A stretch of DNA of 64,000 bases from UBA10348 sp002469915 (GTDB taxonomy: Bacteria; Bacteroidota; Rhodothermia; Rhodothermales; UBA10348), in NCBI GenBank assembly GCA_029249345.1, contig JAQWHM010000019.1:1-64000 (forward strand), read 5' to 3'. The stretch's first letter is position 1; the number at the start of each line of letters is the position of its first letter. The notes beneath the pieces were generated by a model. It did not search any database and was not told where the DNA came from. It saw only the letters and a program-made list of their open reading frames with translations. A program made the translations under genes and the position numbers. Of the stretch, positions 9,641-18,693 are shown piece by piece.

Positions 9641-11823
9641 TGGAGTATGTAGATGGGGAGCCGCTGACTAAGTATTGTGATGACAATAAACTCTCACTTG
9701 AAAAACGTCTTGAGCTTTTTGAAAGTGTAACCGAAGCTGTTCGGTATGCTCATCAAAATCTGATCGTTCATCGAGACCTAAAGCCCGCTAATATTCTGGT
9801 TTCGAATGATGGCCAGGTCAAATTACTCGATTTCGGGATTGCTAAGTTTTTGAATCCCGACCTGACCGCCTATACGCTTCCCATGACGCGTACCGAGGTG
9901 CGGGTAATGACTCCCGAATATGCCTCACCCGAACAAGTCAGAGGGAATTCGGTCACGACGGCATCCGATGTCTATCAATTAGGCATCTTGTTATACGAAC
10001 TCTTGACGGGCCATCGACCCTTCACCTTCGAAACGAAGAAGCGGGGCGAAATCGAAAAAATCATTCTGGAAAAAGCTCCTGCGAAGCCTTCCACCATGAT
10101 TTCAAAGATGGAGGAGCTGCCTGCTTCCACGGCAACTCCGGAAACGGTGTCGGTGAAAAGAAGGACTCCTCTAGAACGACTTCGCAGGCAGCTCTCAGGA
10201 GATTTGGATCGAATTATTCTGATGGCTCTTCGTAAGGAGACCGATCGACGATACCAGTCGGCCGATCAGCTTCTTCAGGATCTTCAGAATTACCGGACGG
10301 GACGCCCCGTGATGGCTCAGTCAGATACGTGGACGTATCGCACGAGCAAGTTTGTGCAGCGCAATAAGCTGACCGTCACCACCTCTGCTATCGTACTGCT
10401 CGCTTTGGTGATTACAACGATCGTTTCGTTTCGTTTTGCCTATGTGACAGCAGAGCAGCGTGACCAAATAGTGCTTGAGGCGCAAAAGACGGAGCAGGTA
10501 AAAGATTTTTTGCTTGAGTTGTTTGTTCAGGCTAATCCGGAATTTAATGGTGGAGTAGAGCCGACGGTTTATTCGTTGCTTAAGTCGGGGGCAGAAAGCA
10601 TTTCTTCTGAGTTGGAGGACCAGCCGGCCGTTCAGGCTGAAATGATGTACACGATCGGGTTCGTGTATACCGAACTGGGGTATTACGACGAGTCCTTACC
10701 CCTTCTGGAGCGGTCTCTAGAAATCGAGAGGGATCTGGCTGGGGATGGGATTACGCCTGGCCTTGCGCAGAGTCTCTATGGAATGGGTTACTTGAAAGGA
10801 GAGGAGCGAGACCGAGAGGAAGCTGCTAGGTACCATTTGGAATCCTTGAACATCCGAAGGGCGCTCTTTGGTGAGCAGCATTTATTAACGGCAGAGTCCC
10901 TCAATGACTTGGCTGCGGCTATGTATTCGTACCCTCACCCAAACGCGGATACCCTGCTCCATTTGTGGAGTGAGGCGCTTGACATCCGCGTGGCGCTTCT
11001 GGAGGATGATCACAAGGATATTGCTGAGACGCTTGGAAATCTGGCAGTCATCCAGCAAGACCTAGGAAACGATGACTTGTCCGAGTCGACCTACCGGCAA
11101 GCTCAGGCCATGATCGAATCCACCTTGGGCGAAAGACATCCGTTTTACGCTACCAATCTGTACAATTTTGGTACGTTGATGGCTTACGTGGACCTAGATG
11201 AAGCGGAGCGTCTCTTCAGAGACGTTATTTCACTTCGGACTGAGATCTATGGTCCAGATCATGATTTGGTCGCCAACGCGATGAATCAATTGGGAAGGGT
11301 GCTTCTCGGAAAAGGAGTCTTTTCTGAAGCAGAGGATATGTTAGTGGACTCTCGTGACCTTCACGCAGCCAATTCCTCTCCAAACGACTTCATTGTTGCG
11401 CGAGACAACTTTACGCTGGGCAGGCTCTACGAAGCATGGGGGCAGCCAGATAAGGTACGCGGCCAATATGCTGCGGCTGTTTCGATCGCGCGGTTAAATG
11501 ACATTGCAGATAGTGGGATTGCCTTTGGGATGCATCAAAGCCTTTCACGACTCCAAATGCTCGAAGGCAATCACCGAGCAGCGGCGCTCAACCTGTTGTA
11601 TGTAATCGACTTAAATTTGCCTTTGTGGGGTGAATCGGACCCTGATATAGCTTCGGCACGGCTCATGCTAGGAGAGTGTCAGATAGAATTGCGCCAGTAT
11701 GACGAGGCTATCGAAACGCTTGAGAAAGCGATCGAGTTTTACGCTAACAACGCAGAAACAGGATCATCGGACCTAGCGCAAGCCGAGCTTTTTCTTCAGG
11801 CAGCCAGGGCAGCAGCGAATTAG
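9637..11823 (+). pseudogene. Ser/Thr protein kinase C-lobe with membrane anchor and TPR repeats (second fragment)
   Basis: 728 residues from GTG 9637 (ATG at 9640). It starts in the kinase hinge (MEYVDGEPL) and carries the catalytic loop HRDLKPAN (residues 45-52), DFG (65-67) and the APE-region equivalent TPEYASPEQ. A single transmembrane helix follows at about 245-265, and then a long array of TPR-like helices to the C-terminus, with alternating Leu/Ala and repeated LxxLA and AxxLYxxG patterns. With the preceding ORF it forms one PknB-type receptor kinase of the kinase-TM-TPR class found beside ECF sigma factors. As it stands neither fragment holds a full active site. It converges on clpB, the two stop codons overlapping. 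Confidence 0.85.
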
Positions 11824-14456
11824 CCGTTTTTATTTTTGCCTTTGGAGGAGGTGGTTTCAAAAAGTAAACCTTCTCCTTTTGCGGCCACATCGATCTTGAT
11901 GATATCGCCTGGCTCAATCCACCCGGAAAGGATTTCTTCAGCCAATTTATTGGTGATCTCTTTTTGAATGACTCGTTTCAAGGGCCGCGCTCCGAACACC
12001 GGATCGAAGCCAATTTCTGAAACGTAATCGCGCGCTTTGCTGGTTAAGTCTACTTCAATTTGATTACTGACCAATGCTAAGCGGCGCACGTTCTCAAATT
12101 GGATGTCCACGATTCGCCTGATCTCTTTGCGACCCAGAGGATGAAAGGTCACGATCTCGTCAATTCTGTTTAGAAACTCGGGACGCAGACGCTGTTTGAG
12201 AAGATCGAGTAGTTCCGTCTGCAGTTTGGCCTCATCGTCGGTCGTAACATCACCATCTAAGGCATCAATCCGAGACTGAATTATTTCAGATCCTAGATTG
12301 CTCGTCATGATGATAATGGTGTTTTTAAAATCGACAACTTTGCCTTGATTGTCCGTTAAGCGACCATCGTCCAGCATCTGTAGCAAAATATTGAAGACTT
12401 CCGGATGGGCCTTCTCGATTTCATCTAGGAGAACCACCGAATAGGGCTTGCGACGAACCTGTTCGCTGAGCTGTCCACCTTCTTCATAGCCCACATATCC
12501 CGGAGGGGCACCTACCAGTCGACTCACGGTGTGACGCTCCTGATACTCGCTCATGTCAATGCGAACCATGGCGTTTTCATCGTTGAAAAGAAATTCAGCG
12601 AGAGCCTTGGCTAATTCAGTTTTACCGACTCCCGTTGAACCCAAAAAGATGAATGAGCCAATTGGACGAGTTTCCTCCTGTAATCCGGCTCGGCCACGCC
12701 TGACGGCATTTGCGACTGCTGCTAAGGCTTCGGGCTGCCCGACAACTCGTTTTTCAAGAGATTCTTCAAGGCGAAGTAGTTTGGCGCGCTCGCTTTCCAA
12801 CATGCGGCTAACTGGAATGCCCGTCCAACGTGCGACGATATCAGCAATATCTTCGGAATCAATCTCCTCGGAAAGCAGCGCGCCACCCATCTGGATTTCA
12901 TCGAGCTTTTGCCGTGTTTCCGTTATGACTTCCTCTAGCTTCGGAATCTTGCCGTAACGCAGCTCGGCTACTTCTCCATATGCGCCAGAGCGTTCGAGTT
13001 GCTCCGCTTCCAGCCGGAGGTTTTCGATTTCTTCTTTGGCTTGTTGCATGGTTAGAATCAGTCCCTTCTCCTGATTCCACCGAGCTTTGAGTTCGGTTCG
13101 TTTCTCGTCAAGGTTGGCAAATTGCTCCTTGATAGAGGCTAGTTTTTGCTTGTCCTTTTCTCTTTTGACGGCCTCGCGCTCAATTTCGAGTTGTCTGATC
13201 TGACGCTCGAGCTGATCGAGTTCTTCGGGCATCGAGTCAATTTCGATGCGGAGTCTCGCCGCTGATTCGTCAATCAAGTCGATCGCCTTATCTGGCAGGA
13301 ATCGATCGGTGATATATCGATTGCTTAGTTCTGCAGCCGAAACAAGAGCGCCATCGGTAATGCGTACTCCATGGTGCACTTCATATCGCTCTTTGATGCC
13401 TCGTAGGATTGAAATAGTGTCCTCGACAGACGGCTCACCAACCACGATGAGCTGGAAACGGCGCTCTAGTGCCTTGTCTTTCTCGAGATATTTTCTGTAC
13501 TCATCAAGCGTGGTAGCACCAATAGCGCGGAGTTCACCGCGGGCAAGGGCAGGCTTCAGAATATTTGCAGCGTCCATTGCGCCTTCCGCAGCACCGGCTC
13601 CAACAAGGGTGTGGATTTCATCAATGAATAGCACGATTTGGCCATCTGATTCCACAATGCCCTTAACAACGGCTTTGAGACGATCCTCAAATTCACCTCT
13701 GTATTTGGCTCCGGCAATGAGCGAACCCATGTCTAGGGACAATATGCGTTTGTCTTTCAAACCCTCAGGCACGTCACCTTGAACGATTCGAATCGCAAGA
13801 CCCTCTGCAATGGCCGTTTTACCGACTCCGGGTTCGCCTACAAGAATGGGATTGTTTTTCGTGCGCCGCGAGAGGATTTGTAACACGCGACGGATTTCAA
13901 GATCGCGTCCGATTACAGGGTCTATTTTTCCTTTGGAGGCGAGGTCATTCAGGTTTCTAGTGTAGCGTTCAAGCGCTTGGTATCGACTTTCAGCATGCTG
14001 ATCAGTCACTTTTTCGCTTCCTCGAACATCCTTCAAGATGCCCAAAATTCGATCCTTGGTCACACCCTGGCTTTGGAGCGCGATACCAATATCTTCATTC
14101 GAGGAGGCAAGGGCGATTAATAAGTGCTCTGATGCCACATATTCATCTTGAAGCTGCTGCGCTTCGGCGAGCGCTCGGTCAAACACTTTTTTCGCATCGG
14201 ACCCGACATATTGGCCTGAAACGGATGCCCCGGTCACTTTTGGAAGCTTATCCATGGATTGCTCGGTCTTAGCCATCAGCAGGTCGATGCTGGCTTCCAG
14301 CTTATTAAGCATGGTGACCACGATTCCGGAGCTATCTGCTAGAAATGCGTTTAGCAAATGAGCTGGTTCAACACCCTGATGATTTCTGGATGCTGCCATT
14401 TCTGAGGCTGTTTTAACAACCTCTTGAGCTTTGATCGTAAATTTCTGCAGATTCAT
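11820..14456 (-). CDS. clpB: ATP-dependent disaggregase ClpB
   Basis: An 878-residue Hsp100 chaperone of normal ClpB size. Domains in order are the double Clp-N repeat (about 1-145), NBD1 with Walker A GEPGVGKT (207-214), the coiled-coil middle domain typical of ClpB (about 410-530; heptads with RQIRQLEIEREAVK), NBD2 with Walker A GSTGVGKT (about 607-614) and MSEYQERH, and a C-terminal small domain. It rescues aggregated protein with DnaK. The C-terminus is Lys/Gly-rich. Its coding strand opposes the kinase gene, the stop codons overlapping by 4 bases, so no separate terminator fits between them. I see no CIRCE-like inverted repeat upstream. Confidence 0.97.
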   Translation of the reverse strand: MNLQKFTIKAQEVVKTASEMAASRNHQGVEPAHLLNAFLADSSGIVVTMLNKLEASIDLLMAKTEQSMDKLPKVTGASVSGQYVGSDAKKVFDRALAEAQQLQDEYVASEHLLIALASSNEDIGIALQSQGVTKDRILGILKDVRGSEKVTDQHAESRYQALERYTRNLNDLASKGKIDPVIGRDLEIRRVLQILSRRTKNNPILVGEPGVGKTAIAEGLAIRIVQGDVPEGLKDKRILSLDMGSLIAGAKYRGEFEDRLKAVVKGIVESDGQIVLFIDEIHTLVGAGAAEGAMDAANILKPALARGELRAIGATTLDEYRKYLEKDKALERRFQLIVVGEPSVEDTISILRGIKERYEVHHGVRITDGALVSAAELSNRYITDRFLPDKAIDLIDESAARLRIEIDSMPEELDQLERQIRQLEIEREAVKREKDKQKLASIKEQFANLDEKRTELKARWNQEKGLILTMQQAKEEIENLRLEAEQLERSGAYGEVAELRYGKIPKLEEVITETRQKLDEIQMGGALLSEEIDSEDIADIVARWTGIPVSRMLESERAKLLRLEESLEKRVVGQPEALAAVANAVRRGRAGLQEETRPIGSFIFLGSTGVGKTELAKALAEFLFNDENAMVRIDMSEYQERHTVSRLVGAPPGYVGYEEGGQLSEQVRRKPYSVVLLDEIEKAHPEVFNILLQMLDDGRLTDNQGKVVDFKNTIIIMTSNLGSEIIQSRIDALDGDVTTDDEAKLQTELLDLLKQRLRPEFLNRIDEIVTFHPLGRKEIRRIVDIQFENVRRLALVSNQIEVDLTSKARDYVSEIGFDPVFGARPLKRVIQKEITNKLAEEILSGWIEPGDIIKIDVAAKGEGLLFETTSSKGKNKNG

Positions 14457-14569
14457 GTATCTCTTCCATCAAAAAAGGTGTGCAACTCCGACGATATGTC
14501 AGAAAAATCGGATAGTTTGCGTTGCACAGAAGCGTACGAAAAGTATACCAATCTCACGAGTGTGCCAAT

Positions 14570-15796
14570 ATGACAGCACCAGTCCGTCTTGGATTGCGAG
14601 AAAACCTAGCTCAATTTAGTCTTCTTGTCCTGATAAATGGGTTTGTAGGTGCTATGGTGGGGATGGAGCGCGTCGTGATTCCCATCCTCGCCGAAGAAGC
14701 TTATGGATTGGCGTCTTACGTCGCTGTTTTATCCTTCATCATCACATTTGGAAGCGCAAAGGCCCTCGCCAATTTATTAGCGGGAAGGCTTGGCGATCAG
14801 TATGGCAGAAAAAAGCTCCTGATAGCGGGCTGGATGATTGGGATCCCCGTACCCCTCATTTTAATGTGGGCTCCCTCCTGGGGATGGATCGTTTTTGCCA
14901 ATGTTTTGCTGGGGATGAATCAAGGATTTTCCTGGACCATGACAGTCGTAATGAAAATTGACTTGGTCGGTCCGAAGCAGAGAGGGTTGGCCCTGGGTAT
15001 CAATGAATCAGTGGGCTATATGGCCGTTGGGGGGGCCGCGTTTTTTTCCGGTCTGATAATGGCGTCGGGCGCTACCGATCTCGTCTTTCAGATAGCCACG
15101 GGAATTGCGATTGTGGCCCTCTTAGTCAGTTTCTTTTTTGTGAGAGAAACAGCGCAGCATGTCTCGATGGAGGCCGGAGAGGTTGGGGATGCCCCTGATG
15201 TACCCTCTTTTCAAGAAGTCTTTAGGCGAACCTCATGGACGAATCGACGCATGTTTGCTGCCTGTCAGGCAGGTTTGGTTAACAATCTAAATGATGGTCT
15301 GGCGTGGGGACTGTTTCCTCTATTTTTTGCCTCGCTCGGATTGACCTTAGCCGAGGTAAGTGGGGCGGTTGCTCTGTATCCGTTGGTCTGGGGCGTGGGT
15401 CAGTTATTTACCGGGAGATTGGCTGATTCGATTGGCAGGACGATTCCCATCGTTAGCGGGATGATTCTGCAGGGGATGTCCCTTTTATTTTTGCTTTCAG
15501 AACCCGGCAACCTGGGTATTACATTGGCCATGATTGGTCAGGGCATGGGCACAGCCCTGGTCTATCCCTCATTGCTTGCCCTCATATCAGACGCGTCCCG
15601 GCCCGAATGGCGTTCTTCATCGCTTGGGGTCTACCGACTTTGGCGAGACGGTGGGTACGTTGTTGGAGCTGTAATGGCCGGCCTGCTGGCCGATCGCTTA
15701 GGGCTCGGGGTTTCCATTGGCATCATCGGTGGGTTGACCGTGATATCCGGATTGGTGGCTTTGGTAAATCTGACTTCCCAGCAAGAGGGAGAGTAG
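14570..15796 (+). CDS. Major facilitator superfamily (MFS) transporter
   Basis: About 408 residues with twelve predicted membrane helices in two six-helix halves. The loop after helix 2 carries GRLGDQYGRKK (the MFS motif A, GxLxDxxGRK), and the second half repeats it as GRLADSIGR. ATG 14570 is chosen over the TTG at 14522 because the protein then begins MTAPVRLGLRENLAQF, just before the first helix. The substrate cannot be told from sequence; relatives include drug- or sugar-efflux-like carriers. A seven-G run (15029-15035) followed by T7 lies in the coding sequence and stays in frame. It stands alone on the plus strand between clpB (divergent) and the DUF2231 gene (convergent). Confidence 0.9.
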   Translation: MTAPVRLGLRENLAQFSLLVLINGFVGAMVGMERVVIPILAEEAYGLASYVAVLSFIITFGSAKALANLLAGRLGDQYGRKKLLIAGWMIGIPVPLILMWAPSWGWIVFANVLLGMNQGFSWTMTVVMKIDLVGPKQRGLALGINESVGYMAVGGAAFFSGLIMASGATDLVFQIATGIAIVALLVSFFFVRETAQHVSMEAGEVGDAPDVPSFQEVFRRTSWTNRRMFAACQAGLVNNLNDGLAWGLFPLFFASLGLTLAEVSGAVALYPLVWGVGQLFTGRLADSIGRTIPIVSGMILQGMSLLFLLSEPGNLGITLAMIGQGMGTALVYPSLLALISDASRPEWRSSSLGVYRLWRDGGYVVGAVMAGLLADRLGLGVSIGIIGGLTVISGLVALVNLTSQQEGE

Positions 15797-15800
15797 GCGT

Positions 15801-16895
15801 TTAGTGATCCATTTCCATGGCGGTTTCACCCATTCCTTCTCCTCGAAGGGAAACCGTTTGCACGAAGTCCAAGAGCACGGTGCCCTTACCGTTCAGCCGG
15901 AGACCTACCTTTCCAGATCCGGGGTCATCTCCATGACCGTGTACGATCAGTTTTTGATCGGCATAGGCCCGGAAGTGGGTTTGATCGGCCACGACCCGGT
16001 ATGAACTCCATCCGGTTGGCGCATACGGCTTATCATCCATAAGGTATAGGTCTCCATTTTCACTGCGACCTTGCTTCATAGCAATCTTAGAGATGGATGT
16101 GAAATGATAGTTATTGTTATCTATGACGTGATGCACAAACATGACCGTGCCTTCAAAGTCGTCTAGGTTTAACGCTCCATCAAGCTGCATCGTGGTCATC
16201 GGACGATCAAAGGTGAACATGATGGGGTTACCCTGAGCCGAAAGGGCCAATACGTCACCTCTTTCTGCCCCGTCTCTCATGGAAGACATGAAACCAGATT
16301 CGTCGCCGTAGAAGGTAACGGCATCATGCCAAGCTGATGCACGAGTTGGTTTCCAAGTCAGACCACCCTCGCTGTTATGGGCAGGAGCACTGGATTGAGT
16401 AGAATCGGAGACTGCGGGAACGTGGACCCCCGTGTTATCGACAGCCTGAACGCCTACACCATATTCGAAAACCATGCGGGCGCCGTGATCAGCGGTCGAC
16501 CATAGTAGAACCAATCCTCCTAGACCAATGATATACAGAATGGATCTGAACATCATTTTGTCTTCCAATTTCAGCAAGAAAAAGGTGATTCTGAGCACGG
16601 AGAAGGCACCAAAGAAATAGACTACATAGTGTGCGAGATCCGAGTGTTCAGTCAAGAGGGCGTTTGCAGCGGTTGGCAGAAAGACGGAATCACCTGCGGC
16701 TTCCCCCGTGAGTAGGGCCAAAACTGCGGCAAGAGTGCCCGATATGTAGAGTACTGTAGCCGCGTTTTTCCAAAATGGAAGCTTCTTTAAGATCATCCCA
16801 ATCGTGTCAAAAAGTGCTGCGGTAAATAGCAGTGCAATAGGGAAGTGTATGATCAGAGGGTGCACATTGGGCGCCCATTCTGGCACAAAAGGCAT
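15801..16895 (-). CDS. DUF2231 membrane domain fused to a lectin/LamG-like domain
   Basis: 364 residues. The N-terminal half (1-165) is a DUF2231-type integral membrane domain with four helices and the conserved start HPLIIHFPIALL; paired His residues in DUF2231 resemble haem ligands, but this is unproven. A Ser/Thr/Ala-rich linker (about 170-190) leads to a C-terminal beta-sandwich (about 195-355) resembling DUF1080/concanavalin-like domains, with GWSSYRVVADQTHFRAYA and GKVGLRLNGKGTVLLDFVQT. This layout suggests a cytoplasmic-membrane protein presenting a glycan-like binding module in the periplasm. Both parts are recognisable, but the fusion is not one I know by function. It converges on the MFS gene with 4 bases between. 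Confidence 0.75.
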   Translation of the reverse strand: MPFVPEWAPNVHPLIIHFPIALLFTAALFDTIGMILKKLPFWKNAATVLYISGTLAAVLALLTGEAAGDSVFLPTAANALLTEHSDLAHYVVYFFGAFSVLRITFFLLKLEDKMMFRSILYIIGLGGLVLLWSTADHGARMVFEYGVGVQAVDNTGVHVPAVSDSTQSSAPAHNSEGGLTWKPTRASAWHDAVTFYGDESGFMSSMRDGAERGDVLALSAQGNPIMFTFDRPMTTMQLDGALNLDDFEGTVMFVHHVIDNNNYHFTSISKIAMKQGRSENGDLYLMDDKPYAPTGWSSYRVVADQTHFRAYADQKLIVHGHGDDPGSGKVGLRLNGKGTVLLDFVQTVSLRGEGMGETAMEMDH

Positions 16896-17036
16896 AAGTC
16901 AGCTCGGATGGTAAATTTGAACACGTAACATACGTAGGGCATCGCTTGTACGCATCAGCCTGAGTTGAGTTACCTTTGAAGTGGGGAACAGGGATGCTCG
17001 AACTGCATTTGCCTGACACCTTAAAAAAGCGATTAC

Positions 17037-17327
17037 ATGGCCCCTTCAAAGATTCCGTCCTCAGACAACCAAGAATGGTGGGACGACTTCAAAAATTTAC
17101 TTGAAGATCAGTATGATTTTCCGTCTCTGTATCTGTTTAAATTTATCGCCCCGAAAGAACAGATGGCGGATTTGAAAGAGGTTTTTATCGGCAACGACAT
17201 CAATGTCAAAGCTTCTTCCAAAGGTAAGTACCAGAGCGTCACGTCCCGAATATTGGTCGATTCGAGCCAGGAAATAATTGATATCTACCAGCGTGCTGGC
17301 AGCATAGAAGGAGTGATATCACTCTAG
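17037..17327 (+). CDS. DUF493 family (YbeD-like) protein
   Basis: A 96-residue ferredoxin-fold-like small protein. Typical features are the FPSLYLFKFIAP beta strand, the SSKGKYQSVTSRI segment and the terminal IYQRAGSIEGVISL. Family members are about 90 residues, resemble ACT-like regulatory domains and are cytoplasmic; their role is unknown. It converges on the cysteine-desulfurase-like gene with 7 bases between. ATG 17037 is the first start after in-frame stops and gives a normal-length protein. Confidence 0.85.
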   Translation: MAPSKIPSSDNQEWWDDFKNLLEDQYDFPSLYLFKFIAPKEQMADLKEVFIGNDINVKASSKGKYQSVTSRILVDSSQEIIDIYQRAGSIEGVISL

Positions 17328-17334
17328 GCTTGTA

Positions 17335-18579
17335 TCAAAAGGCCGTTTCAATGTGGTCCAGCAAGTCATCTACTTCTTCGATGGTGTTGTATTGGCCCAA
17401 TCCGATGCGAAGCATGCCTCCTTTTTCCGTCAAGCCCAGTCTTTCGATTACTTCGATGGCATAGTAGTGACCATCCCACACGAAGATATTGGCATCTCCT
17501 AGCGATTCGGCCATATGTCTGGGATGCACGCCTTCTTTCGTGATAGCTACTGTTGGTACTCGGTCCACAAGGTCGACATCTTCGGTGAGGCCATAAATCG
17601 TTACGCCCGGAATGTGCTTCAATCCCCGAATGAGTCGGCGTCCCAATTCGCGTTCGTACTCGGCGATGACATTGAATCCAGAGATGATCCGCTCTCGACG
17701 AGAGGAACCACCTGCTCCCATCTCTGAGCCCACCCACTCGAAGTGTTCGACCGCTCCAAGCGTGCCAGCCATCCCTTCATGGGATTGAGTGCCCGTTTCA
17801 TAGGCACCGGGAAGCGAATTAGTGGCCGGACGCACTTTATAGGGGGTGTACGCTTCAAGAAGGTCTCTTTTCCCCCAAATCAAGCCTTGGTGAGGGCCAT
17901 AGAACTTGTAGGCTGAGCAGGCCAAGAAATCACATTCAATAGCTTTGACATCCGTTACAAAATGAGGAGTGAACTGTACGGCGTCTACAAAAACGAGGGC
18001 ACCAACTTCGTGTGCCTTTCTGGAAATGGATCGGATATCATTGACTGTTCCAGTTGCATTGGAGGCATAGTTTACCGCAACCAATTTGGTTTTTGGTGTA
18101 AGCACCCGATCGAGGGCATCCTGGTCATACCGGAAGGTTTCGGGATTGAAGTCCATCCAGCGCACCTTTAACCCATGGTCTTCGGCCATGAAGAGCCAGG
18201 GGCTCACGTTGGCATCGTGGTCCATACGAGTAACGACGATCTCATCGCCAGCCGACAAGGTGCGACCGATTGAGCGTGAAAGGTGCAAGGTCAAGGTGGT
18301 CATGTTTTGACCGAAAATAATCTCACCTGGGTCGCTTGATCCAACCAGATCGGCTAGTGCGGCATGCCCTTCGTCCATGAGAGCATCAGATTGCCGGGAG
18401 GTAATGAACGCTCCACCCCCATTCGTATTCATATGTATAAAATAATCCTGCATCCGATCCATGACCCGTTTTGCCACTTGTGTGCCACCCGGATTGTCGA
18501 AATACACACGGCGCTTGCCGTTATCCGTGACGGCTAAGGATGGAAATTCGTTTCGAATACGATGGATGTCGTAGGCCAT
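17335..18579 (-). CDS. Cysteine desulfurase-like class V aminotransferase lacking the catalytic Cys
   Basis: A 414-residue PLP enzyme of fold type I, class V. ATG 18579 is preferred over the TTG at 18591. The PLP lysine is Lys225 in SAYKFYGPH, the ring-stacking/binding residues include FVDAVQ (Asp199), and the start YFDNPGGTQV is standard. In true SufS/IscS enzymes a Cys sits in a loop equivalent to VWDGHYYAIEV here, but that position is Tyr. So despite the common family name (the VC1184-like subfamily), sulfur transfer by the usual persulfide route is unlikely. No suf or isc genes are nearby. Real substrate unknown. Confidence 0.85.
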   Translation of the reverse strand: MAYDIHRIRNEFPSLAVTDNGKRRVYFDNPGGTQVAKRVMDRMQDYFIHMNTNGGGAFITSRQSDALMDEGHAALADLVGSSDPGEIIFGQNMTTLTLHLSRSIGRTLSAGDEIVVTRMDHDANVSPWLFMAEDHGLKVRWMDFNPETFRYDQDALDRVLTPKTKLVAVNYASNATGTVNDIRSISRKAHEVGALVFVDAVQFTPHFVTDVKAIECDFLACSAYKFYGPHQGLIWGKRDLLEAYTPYKVRPATNSLPGAYETGTQSHEGMAGTLGAVEHFEWVGSEMGAGGSSRRERIISGFNVIAEYERELGRRLIRGLKHIPGVTIYGLTEDVDLVDRVPTVAITKEGVHPRHMAESLGDANIFVWDGHYYAIEVIERLGLTEKGGMLRIGLGQYNTIEEVDDLLDHIETAF

Positions 18580-18693
18580 GAGAGGTAACAAGGTTTGGTC
18601 GTGTTGGGCGATGGGCGAATCTACGCATCTTAGGGGGTTGAATGAAGATATTCTATCGACTATTCTCGAATCACTTATAAAAATTATCAGCTT

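Noticed and set aside
13246..13782. 178-residue open frame on the plus strand inside clpB
   Set aside because: Antisense to a strongly conserved gene; composition is Ser/Arg-rich as expected of a shadow frame.
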